Shown here: piece by piece, positions 27,001 through 42,000 of the stretch | How positions within the stretch are numbered: position 1 is the first letter of the stretch | How the letters are laid out: each line of letters starts with the position of its first letter | Assembly: GCF_001704415.2 (NCBI RefSeq) | Contig: NC_030808.1 | Span: 83,794,594 to 83,858,593, forward strand | Source of the DNA: Capra hircus | Taxonomy: Eukaryota; Chordata; Mammalia; Artiodactyla; Bovidae | Reading direction: 5' to 3' | DNA: 64,000 nucleotides | The notes under the pieces: generated by a model | The model's database searches: none | The model's input: only the letters and a program-made list of their open reading frames with translations | What the model was told of the DNA's origin: nothing | Program-made: the position numbers and the translations under genes

Positions 27001-30000
27001 TAAATAACTGCTTCTTTTATTCAAGGCCTTTTTCTCCAAAACATGTTGCAAGTTCATTTTACTTCCCTAGGCTCCCTTCCTTTTTCCTTCTCCCCAAATA
27101 AACAATTTTGAAAGATAGTTACAAGTAAAATAACTCTATACGGACTTTTAGGGATCCTTAGAAAGGAGATTTCCATATGTGTTGCCTAAATTTAAGTATG
27201 AAAATAAACATACATTATTAGGCAAGCTTATTGTAATAAATTTGGCTTATTCCTTGTTTCAAAAACAGACTCTTTTAATAATGTGATTACCAAAAAAAAA
27301 AAAAAAAAAAAAAGACAATATCTGACTAGGAATTTGTAGTTTAGATGAATAAGAGTATGAGGTATCTGTGAAAAATGATAAAATCTCCCATTTTAATGGA
27401 GATGGTGAATCTGAATAGCAATTATTAACTCATCAGCAGAGCTGATGTTAAGAAATCAGTTTTCTAAGTATCAATCATGCATAGCATTTCATTACTATTT
27501 GGTAGAAATAATATCAATACTAATATCTTTCTTCATTTTGACCTCCAGATGAAAAAGCTGTTCAGTAAGTCAGCACAGATTTGAAAATAACATTAGTTTT
27601 GTAAAGTGTCACACTTAACAGATATGCCTTATTATTATCAGCCTTTTAAATGTTTGATTCTGTTTATAGAATTTTACTCATTCAGAAAAGTGTACCTTTT
27701 AGTGGCAAATAACTGAATATACGCCATTTAGGTTTTCTATTCTATAGTTAGCTTCTTTGTTAAATGAAGTAGTATTTCTATGTTATCTTTGTCACACAAG
27801 GAGAGGAAGGTGTCTTGTAGCTGGTTGAAACTGCTTAAAATGTTGTTGTTGGTGGCAGATTTCAGGTCTGGGACTTCAGCACCCTGATCCACAATGAGAA
27901 GGTTTAGTAGCCCTAGCATCCTGTTGATACCTCTATGGTAGCCACTAGGTGCAAGCTGGAAAAGGGCATCTAGAGTAGAGCCAGGAATCCAGAGAGAAAG
28001 AAATGACAGAACAATGAAAGCCTAAGAGGCAGGTGACATAGAGGGAGATAATTAGGAGAGTCTATGGCCCATGGTAACATTTAAGGCTCAGCATAACTCT
28101 GTCTGATTTGGCAAGGCTAACCAAATTCTGATTAGAGACACAAATGCCATTTCAAGAAAGAAAATAGAGAAAAGAGGGATTATTTAACACTTACTTAAAA
28201 GTGATTTTTACCTCAAAATATATGCCAAAGACAGAAATACAGGAGAAGAGAAATACTCAACATACATTTTATTCAACCAATTTAAGTTTAGTGATAAGCA
28301 GAAAAAACCCTGCAGATCAGGGTAACACCTCCAGCACTTTTACTAAAATCATATCCATGGTCTAAGGGTTCTTCTGCTTTCTTATTTATAGGAAGAAAGA
28401 CCATATGTCACAGGATGATAGAAGAATTCACTTATCATTCCTTTGGAAAAACAATCATAACAAGGCCCCTATTATTTAATAGCGGCATTCTATGAACCCA
28501 ATTCTCAACTATACTGTACATTTTAATGGACATATTAAAGCAAAGCAGCACCAGATACATGTCTTTTGAAATATGCACTTGAACTTGAACCTTTGGGGAA
28601 CTTTTATCACAGAGGACATAATTTCACAGTATTAGCATAGTCAGGACCCAAAAGGATTATCTGCTCTAGGAAATAACCAGGACATAATCTAAATTCCAGC
28701 CAGCTTTCCCCTTTAACCAGTGCACCCTTCAGCTGAGTTTTCCTTTCAGCCAATGAGTGCATGTTGTAAAAACTAAAAATCTTTCTGTTTATCAAAATAT
28801 AAGATAAATATGTTGTAAAGATAATCACATGAAATATCCCTGAACAAAATAAAAATTGTGAATTCTTTTGGATTTCTTTTCAACTAATAATAATGATGAT
28901 GACTGACAGTTGACTAATCCTCAGCATCTTCCATTTTGGGCAATTCATTAAAAGAATCTAATTAAAAATTTTTTTTCAATTCACATTTTTTTCAAATTAC
29001 TGTACCTGTTCCACTGTCTGATTTATAATCTTCAAGTAGCTTTGTTTTAAATTTCTCCATTTATGAGGGTTATCTCAGATGACACAATAGCACCTTCTTG
29101 ACCAGTAATTACAATATCCAAAGTGGCAAACAGCCCAAGTAAAAATATAATTACTAGTGGTAAGAATTTTTATCTTCCTTGATTACTACCAATTGAATAT
29201 TTTGCATATTCCAATTAGATCTAGAAGTAGTTGGTAGGGTTTATTTCTCAAGAAGGGAATTAATCAAGTCTTTATTAATTCACACTTTTTTATTACAAAG
29301 ATGTAACTATGAACGCTAATGAAAAGTAAGAACTGAGAGTTTGTTGAATATCAGTCAACAGAAAATTATTCAGTACCAGGTCTAAGCACTCAGTCATTTG
29401 ACCGTTCAACTCAAGGGAGAGACTTAGATAAGTAATGTAGTGTCTAACTACATTAACATGGATAAAATGACACACAGCTATAAAGCGGGAAAAGTGATTT
29501 CAGAAATAAGAGAAATAGCATGACATATTTTCAAAAGAAGTGAAAAGGAATAAATTCTTGACTATAAGACAGTAAGACAGAATCTGAAGTAAAGTAAGAT
29601 TTAACTATAACTCCAAAGGAAGATTAATGAGATATTCGCGGACAGACATATAAAAAATGTAAAGATGACAAAAAAAGGAAAACAGGTAAATGAAAACAAC
29701 AGATGAGAAACAGTGAAGGAATGCGTAAAGTAAACACTGGAATGTGAGGGCAGTTCTCCCACAGCGTGCCCCAGGCTTGAGAGCGCGGCGGATGTCCCCG
29801 GGAGGTCCAGCGCAGTACTACCTAGTGCAAGAACTGTCCTGCTGGCTGCAAGCCTCAGCTAGCAGGTGCCTACTGTCCTCCCCTCTGTGCTTGCTTTCAG
29901 CAAATTCATATGCTGAGCTGACTGAACCCTTATCTTCTTCCATCTGGAAGGACAGAAAAGCAACAAGTCTCATATTACAGAACAATACTCTCACTGTATA

Positions 30001-33000
30001 TAAGTTTAGAATCAAAACAGCAAGTCAGGGTCCACAATCTGTGAGGCACAAATCAAAGTTCACACAACACCACATTCATTTACTGTCACAAAAGAGAGCT
30101 AATAGGAGCTTCTTAAGGAGCATACAACAGAGCACACAAAATAAAGCCATGGTTATCCAGGGCACAAAGTTAAAACCAGGTTTCCGTCAGTAAAATTCAA
30201 GTTCTTCCATTAAACAAATTCCTTGCCACCAACAATTAGGGTTCTTATTGCAAAGGTATGTCTCATTTCATATTTCTCATGCTGCTTCTCAGAAGACTCT
30301 CTAACTGGACTTCAGCAGAGTGGAAGGATCAATCATATAGCCTTTCAAATGTTACACATATGGGCAAGGAGGAAGCTTGACTTGATTTAGTAAACAAAAT
30401 TAATTTAATCCTTAATTTAAAATATCTTTAGTGAGTATTAACTACCTTAAATCAATTTCTATTCTTTGCCTTTTCTATTTCATAGGGGCCATGCCTCATG
30501 GCTTGTGGTATCTTAATTTCCCAACAAGGGATTGAACCCAGGTACTCAGTAGTGAAAGTCTGGAGCTCTAACCACTGCACTGCCAGGGAATTCCCTCTAT
30601 ATTTTAAGTATCAGAGACCTTCTAAGGAATATGTGCCCATAGCCAAGCTAATTTAAAAATTTTAACCTTTCTTTAAAAAGAGTCCTCAATAAAACATACT
30701 TTCCCCTCATTTCTATGTGTTTTCTCAGTCTTAGGACTAATCAATAATTATTTCTATAAAAAATGCTATAGTAAAATTTTTATATACATAAATAATAAAG
30801 CAGAATTTCTTGCCTTCAAGAGTACAGTAAGTTTATGTAAAGATAGCTTATTATTATAGCTTTGCTTTTTATAAGGGAGTGGAAAATATTAAAAATGAGC
30901 TTTTATTTAAAAAATTATTAATAACTTTGTGTTAATGGTTCTTAAGAAGTATCAATACTAACCTTATAAAAGATTTGAAAACTCTTAAAGACATTCAATA
31001 TATGCATAATTTTCCTGTCACAACAGTAAACAAGTTATCATGGACCACACCCAGGAATACTGTTCAACACGGTTCAAAAACAAGATGCATTTAAAATTCA
31101 CAGGGTGCACCAGCAGACAGATATTTGTGGGCACTTTTTCTTCATGAAGCTATGAGCAAATGCCCATCCAGTGGTCATTCACCACTCATGTAAGCAATTG
31201 TTATTTCTGCCTGACTTTTGGTTGATCATATTTCTTTTTGTTTTTTGCTGATGCTGATAGTAAGTAAAGAAGACCGTAGTATGTAAAATGGTCATCTGAT
31301 AGGTGAGGAACCTTGAAGCTCAGAGTTGAACTAATCTGATTAGAATAGAGAGGGTGCAGTGCCAAGGGCATGCGGGGCTAGCACTCAGGCCTACTGCCTA
31401 CCCAACAGGGTCTCTCCCATTGTTACACCACCTGATTGGAGAGTGGCTTGTAGGAAATACTACGTGGCTCATGTACCCTGCGTCCACTGTATTCTTTCAC
31501 AGACGAATGAATGTTAAGCTTACTATTTTATTACACTATTAAGGAGTGGGATATCTTTAATTTACAATCTCTGTGCTTCATTCTTTTTTTGTCTATCACT
31601 GCTCAAAAAATGTTGCTTGATTTGAGCCACCATGATATGTGAAAATATGATTTGATAAAAATATTAAGATTATTCACAATGCAAAAGTTAATCCTCACAA
31701 AACTGCTTACCAGAGTGTTCTTTTAAATAATGAGTTCTCCTTTTGCCTTTAAGTTCATAATTAGATGTTCAAAAATGTGATAAGCACGCACTGTTTTCAG
31801 AAGGCACATATAGATAAAAATGATACACATATTTGGCTCAATCAAAGTTGGAGGTAAATCTTCCAAGTTTGTTTTCATTTTAGTTCTCGTTTTAAAAACA
31901 TGAAATTTAGTTGACTACCACTTAAACGCCCATTTATACATCATCTAAAATTATACATCTTTGTAATTCAAAGTAGAATATTTCAAAAACCCTCATACTA
32001 ATAGGAATAATAAAATCAAAAGGTTTGGTAAAATTTTGGAAGAGTTCAAAATTACAGGGTTACATAAATTATTTAAGCAGGGCTTGTCAAAGTCATTCAT
32101 TTGATCAAGTGAACACAGACAGTTTAGAAATCTACAGAATAAAAAAGAATTTAAAAAATACATATGATTAAAAATCCAGGGTGAGAAGCTGAAGGGTGCC
32201 AAAACTAAAAACAAAGAAAAAAACTTTAGTTATATTACTTTTCCTCTTCAAACCAGACTGGAATTGAAGTTAATATATAACTTTGGTATCTTAATATGAA
32301 AAGTTCTAGGATTTAAACTTTCATTCTGTTCCATCAAAAGACATCTTGGGATTACTAATTATTTTTTGCAGAAACTGACAGAATGAATCTGTTGGTGGAG
32401 ATAAAGATGTATATGAGATACAAAATCTATTATTCAATTTATAGATGCACTAAACAGTACAAAGGATATGAAATATTTCAGCAGCCATTACAGTATACGA
32501 AGACAAATATGCATGTGTATTTACAACACATATTAAGGCAAGATAAAAAATAGGCAACTCTCACTTCTAAGTAACTGAAACTTAAAACTTCAAATTTTAT
32601 GATGAATTTCTGTAGCTTAAATTACTCAACATGCAGGAGCATTCTTAAATACGAGTATGACAAGCAGAAGCATTAGAATTGTGTTAGGAAAGGTACTTAA
32701 GGTATAAAACATATAACAGTACAGATCTCTGTCCTGTTATGCTGAATTTTCATCTCAAAGAAATGGATATTTTTTTAGGTTTTAACATACATAACAGCAA
32801 AGGTCAAATTAGAGACAGAGCTGTGCTAACAAAAATGCCCCACTCTTAATTCATGCCTCTGCCCATCTTTTGAATATTTTTAAATTGACCTTTAGCATGC
32901 AGAAGAGTTAACGAGGTTCTACTCCTCCTACTCTACCTAAGTTTGCTCAGCTGATTCCTTGCCCTCGACAATGGCTGCAGTGCGATGAACTCGTCACTGA

Positions 33001-36000
33001 AAGCGACTGTGTTGGAGTACATCTATAAGTGGACAGAAAAGGGATGGGACATACAACAAGTCAGTGAGCTGTATTTATCATCTAAGAGACAGACACAGGA
33101 CAAGCTTTGTAAAGACATTTGTTCCCAGAAGAGCAGAAGTATCATACATGGTACACATATATGACTGACATTTGTAGGGCTATTGGCTTTGCTATCCCAA
33201 GAATTTACTCTTATTACCACATTGCTATTCTGCAGGAAAAACTCAGAATCAATGCTGCCAACTCTTCTTGTGATATACTTTTTCTTGCTACTATTTGGAT
33301 GATAGCAAAATGAAGTAAGGAACTGACAGCTTTCTAATAATTTTATCATTTGAAATTAGAAGTGACAGTACAAGTCTGAAACAATAAAAATTACTGACTA
33401 TAGGAAAAGAATAACATCACACATGGGATTTGAAGGACCATATACTAACCAAAACAGGAAAATCCCCCACAGGCTAGGAAAAATCCCTGAGTGAAAGTAG
33501 AGATTTCCTTTTTATTCTTATATGTTCATTTTTTACAAAAGTACAATTGATTTACAATGTTGGGCCAATCTCTGCTGAATGGCAAAGTTTTACACATATA
33601 TACATTCTTCTTCTCTTTAGATCAGACCCCAGATGAACATCCAGTCAAATAATTTAAAAGAAATTTAGTGGGGGTAAAAAGGGAGATTATACTGACTTTC
33701 AGACATAGAAAAATGATTGATTTCTTAACTCCATTTTTTAAATCAACTAACCCATGGTAAAAGAACCAAAATATAAAGCACTTTTAACTTTTTCTTGTTT
33801 AAGGGTCCATCTTAAGGTATCAAATACTTCCTGTGTAATCCTTTAAAAAGAGGCCTATAAAAATAATAAGGACTAACATTATCATCCTGTATTGTCATTA
33901 AGAAATCTCTTTGAAAGATTTAAGTATGTAAATACTCTGCCTAAAGAAAATTTCCAAGTATAAATGTAAATAACTCTGATTATTTACTTTTATAAAAATT
34001 TAAGTTTTTAGTGATGTCATTTATCTATTTTGGTGAAATATAACTTTAGGCAAGCAGACAAGACAAAAATGTTCTTCATAAAGGTCTAGAAAAAGTATAA
34101 TAGTCAATGCATTAAAAGCAGTATTCTATTATCAACAATATCTCTGAAGCTTAGAAAAAAGGCAAACCTTTCTGATATACATTTAAGTAATATCTTGCAC
34201 AGTGGAAAAGTCTGTCCATATCTGGATATAGATAAATGCATAGGCAGACACAGTAATCAGATTATGCAAATTTTTTCAGCCCCAGCTGAAGATCAGTGTT
34301 AGAGCAGCAACCAAATCATTCTTATAATTTGTTCTTACTGAGGACTTACTGCATACAGACCCAGGTGCTTCATATTAACTGTCTAACAATCATGCAAGGT
34401 AGTAATTATTATTCTGATTTCATATAGGAAGAAACTGAGGCTTAAGGAAGTGACTTGATTAAGAATATACATTCTATGGTTAAAACAGTATTTGAATTAA
34501 GTCTGTCAGGCTTCAAATGCCTACACTGCTTCAAAGGTGTTAAAATGTATGCTGGCTAGAATTGAGGGACCAAAGCAAGTAAATACTAAAGAAATGTTAA
34601 TATAATCAATTGAAATTAAAACCATATACTATTTAAGAAGGCTAACAAATCCCTAAATACTTAGGAAGCACTTATTTGTAGCATTGACACACAACTAAAT
34701 TTCCAAAATTTGAACAAAATTTGCTTTGCATACAACAGACATGCAAAAACAACAACCCCTGCCCCCATCCCCCCATATGCAATTGAACAATTAATAAACT
34801 TGGTGTTTACAGGGGCATAGCAGTTGATTAGAATGTGTTCCTGAGGATATATATTCAATGCCATGGTACAGTTAACAGAACAAACTAGTATTTCCAGGTA
34901 CTAGTCAAATTACAAAGACAGTATATTCAACCAAATAGCTTTTATTTCTTGAGCATCCACTTTGTCTGAATATTAATTATTTCATTTAATCTTCATTACA
35001 AATGCAATGAAATAGACATTTCTGTCATAATTTGACCCATGAGGAAACTGAGACTGAAAGTCAGAGCTACCCAGTGTAGAATGAGGATTTTGAACCCACA
35101 ACTATCAGGTCCTTAAGAACATATTCTTAAACACTATGTAAACACTGTTAATATCTGTTGTAGTTTAAGTACTTTAGTGAGTATTCAATGAGAGAAATAT
35201 TTTGTAAAAATCCATTGTGTAGAAGTTATTTAGGTTAAAGAACTATTTTTCTTCTGTTGACCAACAATATAACCTAAAGAAGTACTACTGAAATTCTAAT
35301 GATTCTAAAGACATGGATATATATCCCAATTATATATATTTGATAGAATGCTGTGATATTACTTAAGATATATTTATACTATTATTTGGATATGACTTGA
35401 TAGTTTTATATTTCTAATCTACTTCTATAAAAATTTTTAAATTATAATTTTTCAGGAGTCAAAAACTTAATACAACTTTAACATTATCACATTTAACAAC
35501 ATTTATATTGCAAAACACTTGATACAGGAATAGTTAATTTACTATTTTCTAATAGGAGCAAATTATAATGACAACTATTCATGAAAGACTCCTAATTAAA
35601 AAGGTACTGTGTATAAAATGTGCTTACCTGTGCCTTCTCAATATTTGTAGGATGGAACTGTCGGTCAAATACTTTTTTCACAATATCAAGAAATAAGCAT
35701 GTAACAACCATGAGGATTATGGCAAACCAAGCAGAACCACTTGATAGGAGCTGAATAAATACAAAGTACATATTCTGGGAGCTCAAGAATGGCCTGCAAA
35801 GAAAGTGGGCTTAATGAAAGAAAAAACTGACAAGACAGATTCTTAAATCAAGACATTAAGTAAACCCACTATTTTCGAAGGTTACAATTTTAGGTATACA
35901 GAGGTAAAATGTCCAAAATTTTGAATCACTGTAATTTAATTAACTAATAAAATGTGATACACTTTCATTGTCAAAAATAAAATACAATTTAATTCACTTG

Positions 36001-39000
36001 AATGACAACTATAGTTTTTATAATTAGGAAAGTGGCAAGTAGTTGACTTATTCTATCCCAGTGGTAGGAAATCCAAAGAATTATGTAGTAATACAGACTT
36101 AAGAGGTTAAAAAAGCAAGAAAGAGTATGTAACAAAATGTTTTCTACTAAGCAACTGTAAGGTTGATAACCAAAATTTTAGGTTGAAAAGCTCTAGTTAA
36201 GAGGATCTTCTCTATATACTTATTTTAACATAAATGTACTCACAAATATTAGTTCTATATAGTAATAGGTTTTGTCAAGATACCATTTTTGGGGTTTTGT
36301 ACATATCACTTCAAAGCAATATGGGAAAATGAAGAAATAAAGAGGATTAAAAGCAAATGACAGTCATGAGCATCCTTTTATAATCCTAATGAAAGTTAAT
36401 GTATAGCCAATCCAAGTTTTTTACCTGCTTTTTGTAATATTTTGCAGACACAGTAGGCAATGTAATATAAATACTCTAACTCAGAGACTTCAGCTGTCCA
36501 TGACTTATCAAAGAATTTTAGGATTCTTTAGGATAAGCATTCATTTTTGATCTATCAGAGAAACTGAATGTCTGATTTTAGCAATGAAGACAGAGCACAC
36601 TATTTACTTTTCAGAGATAAAGTTAACTTCTTCATGAATCTTTAATGGTTCTATGTGACATATTATATACATTAGTAATAATTTAGAGGTATCAATACTA
36701 TGGTTAGCATTAAGAACAATAATTTTCAAGTAAATCCTATTTTTAACCTTTGTGATCTTAAAGAGTTCAGTATTCAAATAGAAAAAAAGGGATAATAAGA
36801 TTATTGTGATGAATCAATGTAATATCTCAGGTAAAACACTAGAATGCAGTAGATTAGATAGAGTAATTGTTAGTTTCTTCTTCCTTATTAGTAAGATCAA
36901 CTAAAAGAACTAAATTTCTTATCAGGATAGGGTCTTAAAACTATTCTGAGCAGAATTTGTTCATAATATAACCTATCATAATAAATATTTATTAGAGTTG
37001 AATCAATATAATTAAAATACAATATAGTAACTCACCAGAGAATTCCTCCATAAAACAAAGAAAACACAAAATAGAATAAAATAGATCCCCACGTAACAAG
37101 ATGATTGATCCAGGTCCAAAAATGAGTTTCCAAAGCCATCTAAAAAAATAAATTAAAAAATCCTTAATGTAAATTAATAAATCTTTAACTTCTCAGATAA
37201 AACTGAAGAATAAGTGACTAAAATGTTCCTATGGCAAAGTCCCTCAGAAGACAAATATTAATGAAAGGTTCCTAGTATGAAACTGAACAATTTCAAGTTT
37301 ATACTATTTTTCATCTGTGAGAAAGCAGCATTAAAATTTCATGAGTACTTTATGAATTCCATGGGCTAAACCAGCTTGTGTTATCTTGCATTACATAGAG
37401 AGAAGCATAATTTCACAGGTGGGTATTGAGGAGTTAACTTCCCTTTGACTAGAAAAATCAGCTGAGGCTTTCCAAAATAATGAATTAAAAAATGAATTTG
37501 ACAAAAATTAAAATGAATTATCAAACTAGCCATCCATGAAATTATTCATGACTAAAAAGAAAAACTATATCACTAAAAACATGAAGAAAATTAGAACTAT
37601 ATAGACAAAACATGCTAATTTCTGTATCATACCTTTGCTGTGACTGTAATAACCATGACTGTGAAGACCAAGGTGCCAAATGTCCAATTTCCAAACATCT
37701 AAAACATAAAGAATAAACTAGCATTGTATTACATGTTAAAATAATGCTGAAACAGAAGTGATGCAAAGAATAACCACATTCTTTACTGAAAATCACTTGC
37801 ATCATTTACATCAGGTACATGTGAAATCAGTTAAAGGAGAATGAGAAGAAATACCATAAAGCATTATTATGTTTATTATGTAAATCATCCTTTGGATAAC
37901 ATTATCAGATGGGAAACTCAAAGACAGGTTTGAAGTTGTGTGGCACAGATAGTTTTCAGTGAGAATTATACACTGGCTGGAAGAAGCACAAGTTGGAATC
38001 AAGAATGCTGGGAGAAATATCAACAACCTCAGATATGCAGATGACACCACTCTTACGGCAGAAAGTGAAGAGGAACTAAAAAGCCTCTTGATCAAAGTGA
38101 AAGAGGAGAGTGAAAAAGTTGGCTTAAAGCTCAACATTCAGAAAACAAAGATCATGGCATCTGGTCCCATCACTTCATGGGAAACAGATGGGGAAACAGT
38201 GGAAACAGTGTCAGACTTTATCTTTTTGGGCCCCCAAATCACTGCAGATGGTGACTGCAGCCATGAAATTAAAAGACGCTTACTCCTTGGAAGGAAAGTT
38301 ACGACCAACCTAGATAGTATATTGAAAAGCAGAGATATTACTTTGCCAACAAAGGTCCATCTAGTCAAGGCTATGGTTTTTCCAGCAGTCATGTATGGAT
38401 ATAAGAGTTGGACTGTGAAGAAAGGTGAGCGCCAAAGAACTGATGCTTTTGAACTGTGGTGTTGGAGAAGACTCTTGAGAGTCCCTTGGACTGCAAGGAG
38501 ATCCAACCAGTCCATCCTAAAGGAGATCAGTCCTGGGTGTTTTTTGGAAGGACTGATGCTGAAGCTGAAACTCCAATACTTTGGCCACCTCATGCGAAGA
38601 GTTGACTCACTGGAAAAGACTCTGACGCTGGGAGGGACTGGGGGCAGGAGAAGGGGACGACAGAGGATGAGATGGCTGGATGGCATCACCGACTCAATGG
38701 ACATGAGTTTGAGTGAACTCCAGGAGTTGGTGATGGACAGGGAGGCCTGGAGTGCTGTGATTCACGGGATCACAAAGAGTCAGACACGACTGAACAACTG
38801 AACTGAACTGATACAGCTGTTAGTAACTGCTTTTCTCCTGTCACACAGTAAATATGATAATAAACCCTGTTCAATTATAATTATTTTCTGAAACCACTCC
38901 GGTCAAAAGTCACAAGAGAATACCTGCCACTGTATTTTGGACACAGCATAGAAAGATCAAGTAAAAAGAAATTTATACACAAAACCAACACTTGAAAGGA

Positions 39001-42000
39001 AAGGTAATGGCTGGTAGAATGACTCAAAGGATTCCATGTAAAAATGCAGCTAATGCCAGTCAGATAGTATTGCCCTGGGGTTTTTAGCCAAAACTGACTA
39101 AGATTTATTAAAAATGCTGCTGCTACTGCTAAGTCACTTCAGTTGTGTCCTACTCTGTGTGATCCCATAGGCTCCCCCGTCCCTGGGATGCTCCAGGCAA
39201 GAACAGTGGAGTGAAAAGTGAAAGTGAAGTTGCTCAGTCCTGTCTGACTCTTAGCGACCCCATGGACTGCAGCCTACCAGACTTCTCCGCCCATGGGATT
39301 TTGCAGGCAAGAATACTGGAGTGGGGTGCCAATGCCTTCTCCTATTAAAAATGCAGATTTGCAGACTCCCCACAGAGTATCAGGATTTAATTTCCACAAA
39401 TAAGAGCATAACCAGAACTTTATGTCAATTTAGGTCACCAAATAGTCACAATCTTTACCATTGGTTAAAAAAAAAACTATTTAAAAGACCAGTCATTTAA
39501 AAACAAATAGGTTCCAATGGCAATAAAACTTACCTAAGTAATTCAAAATAAATGATAAACTCAGTGCTTAAGACCCTGAATAGGCAAAATAAGCTTGAGA
39601 AGCTGGAGGAATCATGCTCCCTGACTTCAGACTATACTACAAAGCTAATGTAATCAAAACAGTATGATACTGGCACAAAAACAGACATATATAGATCAGT
39701 GGAACAGATACACAGATCAATGGAACAGGACAGAAAGCCTGGAAATAAACCCATGCACCAACGGTCTAATTAATCTATGACAAAGGAGGCAAAAATATAC
39801 AGTGGAGAAAAGACAACCTCTTCAATTAGTGGTGCTGGGAAACTGGACAGTTACATGTAAAATAATGAAGTTAGAACATTCCCGAACACCATAACACCAT
39901 ATAAAAAAATAAAATCTAAAGAAACCTTGAAGACCTAAACATAAAATTCCTAGAAGAAAACATAGGCAGAACACTCTGACATAAAATGCAGGAATGTACT
40001 TTTGGATCTATCTCCTATAGTAATGGAAATAAAAACAAAAATAAACAAATGGGACCTAACTAAACTTAAAAGCTTTTGCCAGCAAAGGAAACCATCCACA
40101 AAACAAACAGACAACTTATGAACTGGGAGAAAATATTTGCAAATGATGCTACAGATGAGGGGTTAATTTCCAAAATATACAAACAGCTCATACAGCTTAA
40201 TTATTAAAAAAAAAAAATGGGCAGAAGACCTAATATAGACATTTCTCTAAAGAAAACACACAGATGGTCAACAGGCATATTAAAAATTATTCAATATTAC
40301 TAATTATAGGAGAAATGCAAATCAAAATTTCATACAATGAGGAATCCCCTAACACTGCCAAACTAGCCATTATTAAAAAGTCTACAGAAGGATTTCCTTA
40401 GTGGTTCCCTGGTTAAAAACATGCGTTCCAATGCAGGAGATGTGGGTTCAATCCCTGATCCAGGAAATAAGATCCCACACATGCCTAGGGGCAACTAAGC
40501 CTGCGTGCTGCAACCGCTGAGCCTGCGATCTAGAGCCCATGCTCCGCAACCAGAGAAAGCCCACACAGTGCAACAAAAAGCCAGCATGCCAGCACTCTCC
40601 TATACTTCTGGTGGGAATTTAATTAATGCTGCCACTCTGGAGAAGGAAACGGCAGCCCACTCCAGTATTTTTGCCTCTGTCCTCCCAGGGACAGAGGAGC
40701 CTAGTGGGCTGCCGTCTATGGGGTCGCACAGAGTCAGACACGACTGAAGCGACTTAGCAGCAGCAGCCACTATGGAGAATAATGGTCCTTAAAAAGCTAA
40801 AAACAGTTACCATATGATTCTGCAATCCCAATCCTGGGCTTATAACCAGAGAAAACTACTTTGAAAAGACACATGAACCCCAATGTCCACAGCAGCACTA
40901 TTTACAATAGCCAAGAACATAGAAACCACCTAAATGTCCACTGACAGATGAATGAATAAAGCTGTGGTGTATATACACAATGGAATATTACCCAGCCATA
41001 AAAAAATAATGAAATAATGCCATTTTTGGTAACATGGATTCACCCAGAGATTATCATATTAAGTGAAGTAAGTCAGACAAATATATGATATCACATACAC
41101 AGAATCTTAAAAAAAAAAGATATACATGAAATTGTTTATAAAACAGAAACAGATTCACAGACACAGAAAACAAACTTATGTTACCAAAGGGGATAGCAGG
41201 GTTGGGTGGGAAGAGAAGATAAATTAGAAGTTTTGGATTAACAAAGATAAAATTAGAAGTTTGGGATTAACATATATACCCTACTATATATAAAACAGGT
41301 AAACAGTAAGGACCTACTGTATAGCATAGGGATCTTGTAATAATCTATAATGGGAATCTGAAAAAGAATATATATATGTATACATACAACTGAATCACTA
41401 TGCTATACATGTGAAACTGACAACAATATGTTAACTACACTTCAATTAAAAAACAAATAGCTTAAAAGGTAAAAAAGTAAGCAATAAATAATGGCTCTTA
41501 CAATCAACAATGAAACATTAATATCCCTTTATTTGAGGGTATTCTGGGGACTTATTTGTCAAGAGGAAAATAATGGAAAAGTCATATTGACTTTTCCTGC
41601 TTTTATCATCTCCAGAAATGACTTAGAATACTGAAAAACCATTGTATCACTCAATTTGGCTCTCAAGAATGCCAGCTCCTCTTTCAGTGATATGGAAACA
41701 GGTAATTAATGCAGTCAGGCCACCTGGGCCTGGAAATGGTATCAACCACACATATCTACCTCTCAGTATCTGGTTTTACTGGGCCCAGATTGGGGCTAAT
41801 TATGTGTATCTTCCTTTGAAGCAGAGGATGATTTAAAATTTGAGCATTTAAGGACCTAGAGGGAGCTGTAGAAAACAAATTCACATTCTCTTTTTTTGGG
41901 TAAATTAGCAAAGTAGTTTATTTCAACTGCAGCAATAACTTAAGACTATTTCCCTCTGATTTCCCCTTGAATTTAGTTTAACTGGTGATGAGGTGGGTGG

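Larger units (their letters stand above)
22306..35627 (-). other. ATP11B: ATP11B long intron (13.3 kb)
   Basis: This is the longest intron in the window. It carries three SINEs, a small L1 remnant and three MIR copies, all listed separately. An L2-like remnant is likely at 25150-25260. Stretches at 23280-23470 and 25330-25650 look like very old transposon sequence that I cannot name. Poly(A) runs occur at about 26241-26255 and 27292-27313. The rest shows nothing recognisable apart from the two frames listed at 27737 and 29822. Confidence 0.75.
39570..41462 (+). repeat. Ruminant L1, 5'-truncated 3' portion, sense
   Basis: It reads as the end of L1 ORF2 and the 3' UTR: ggaggaatcatgctccctga, then cagtatgatactggcac, a tail with taaagctgtggtgtatatac and an end at cttcaattaaaaaac. 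Two SINEs interrupt it. Frames are broken. Confidence 0.85.

Noticed and set aside
29744..30193. Plus-strand open frame of 149 codons
   Set aside because: I see no family signature, and its residue use is not convincing. The minus-strand candidate exon in the same place has better splice context.
38138..38704. Minus-strand open frame of 188 codons
   Set aside because: It is the antisense shadow of the BovB frame at 37959-38801.
37971..38801. Target-site duplication around the first BovB copy
   Set aside because: I found no convincing direct repeat at the two ends.
41642..41836. Plus-strand frame of 64 codons
   Set aside because: It is short, has no recognised motif and no supporting context.
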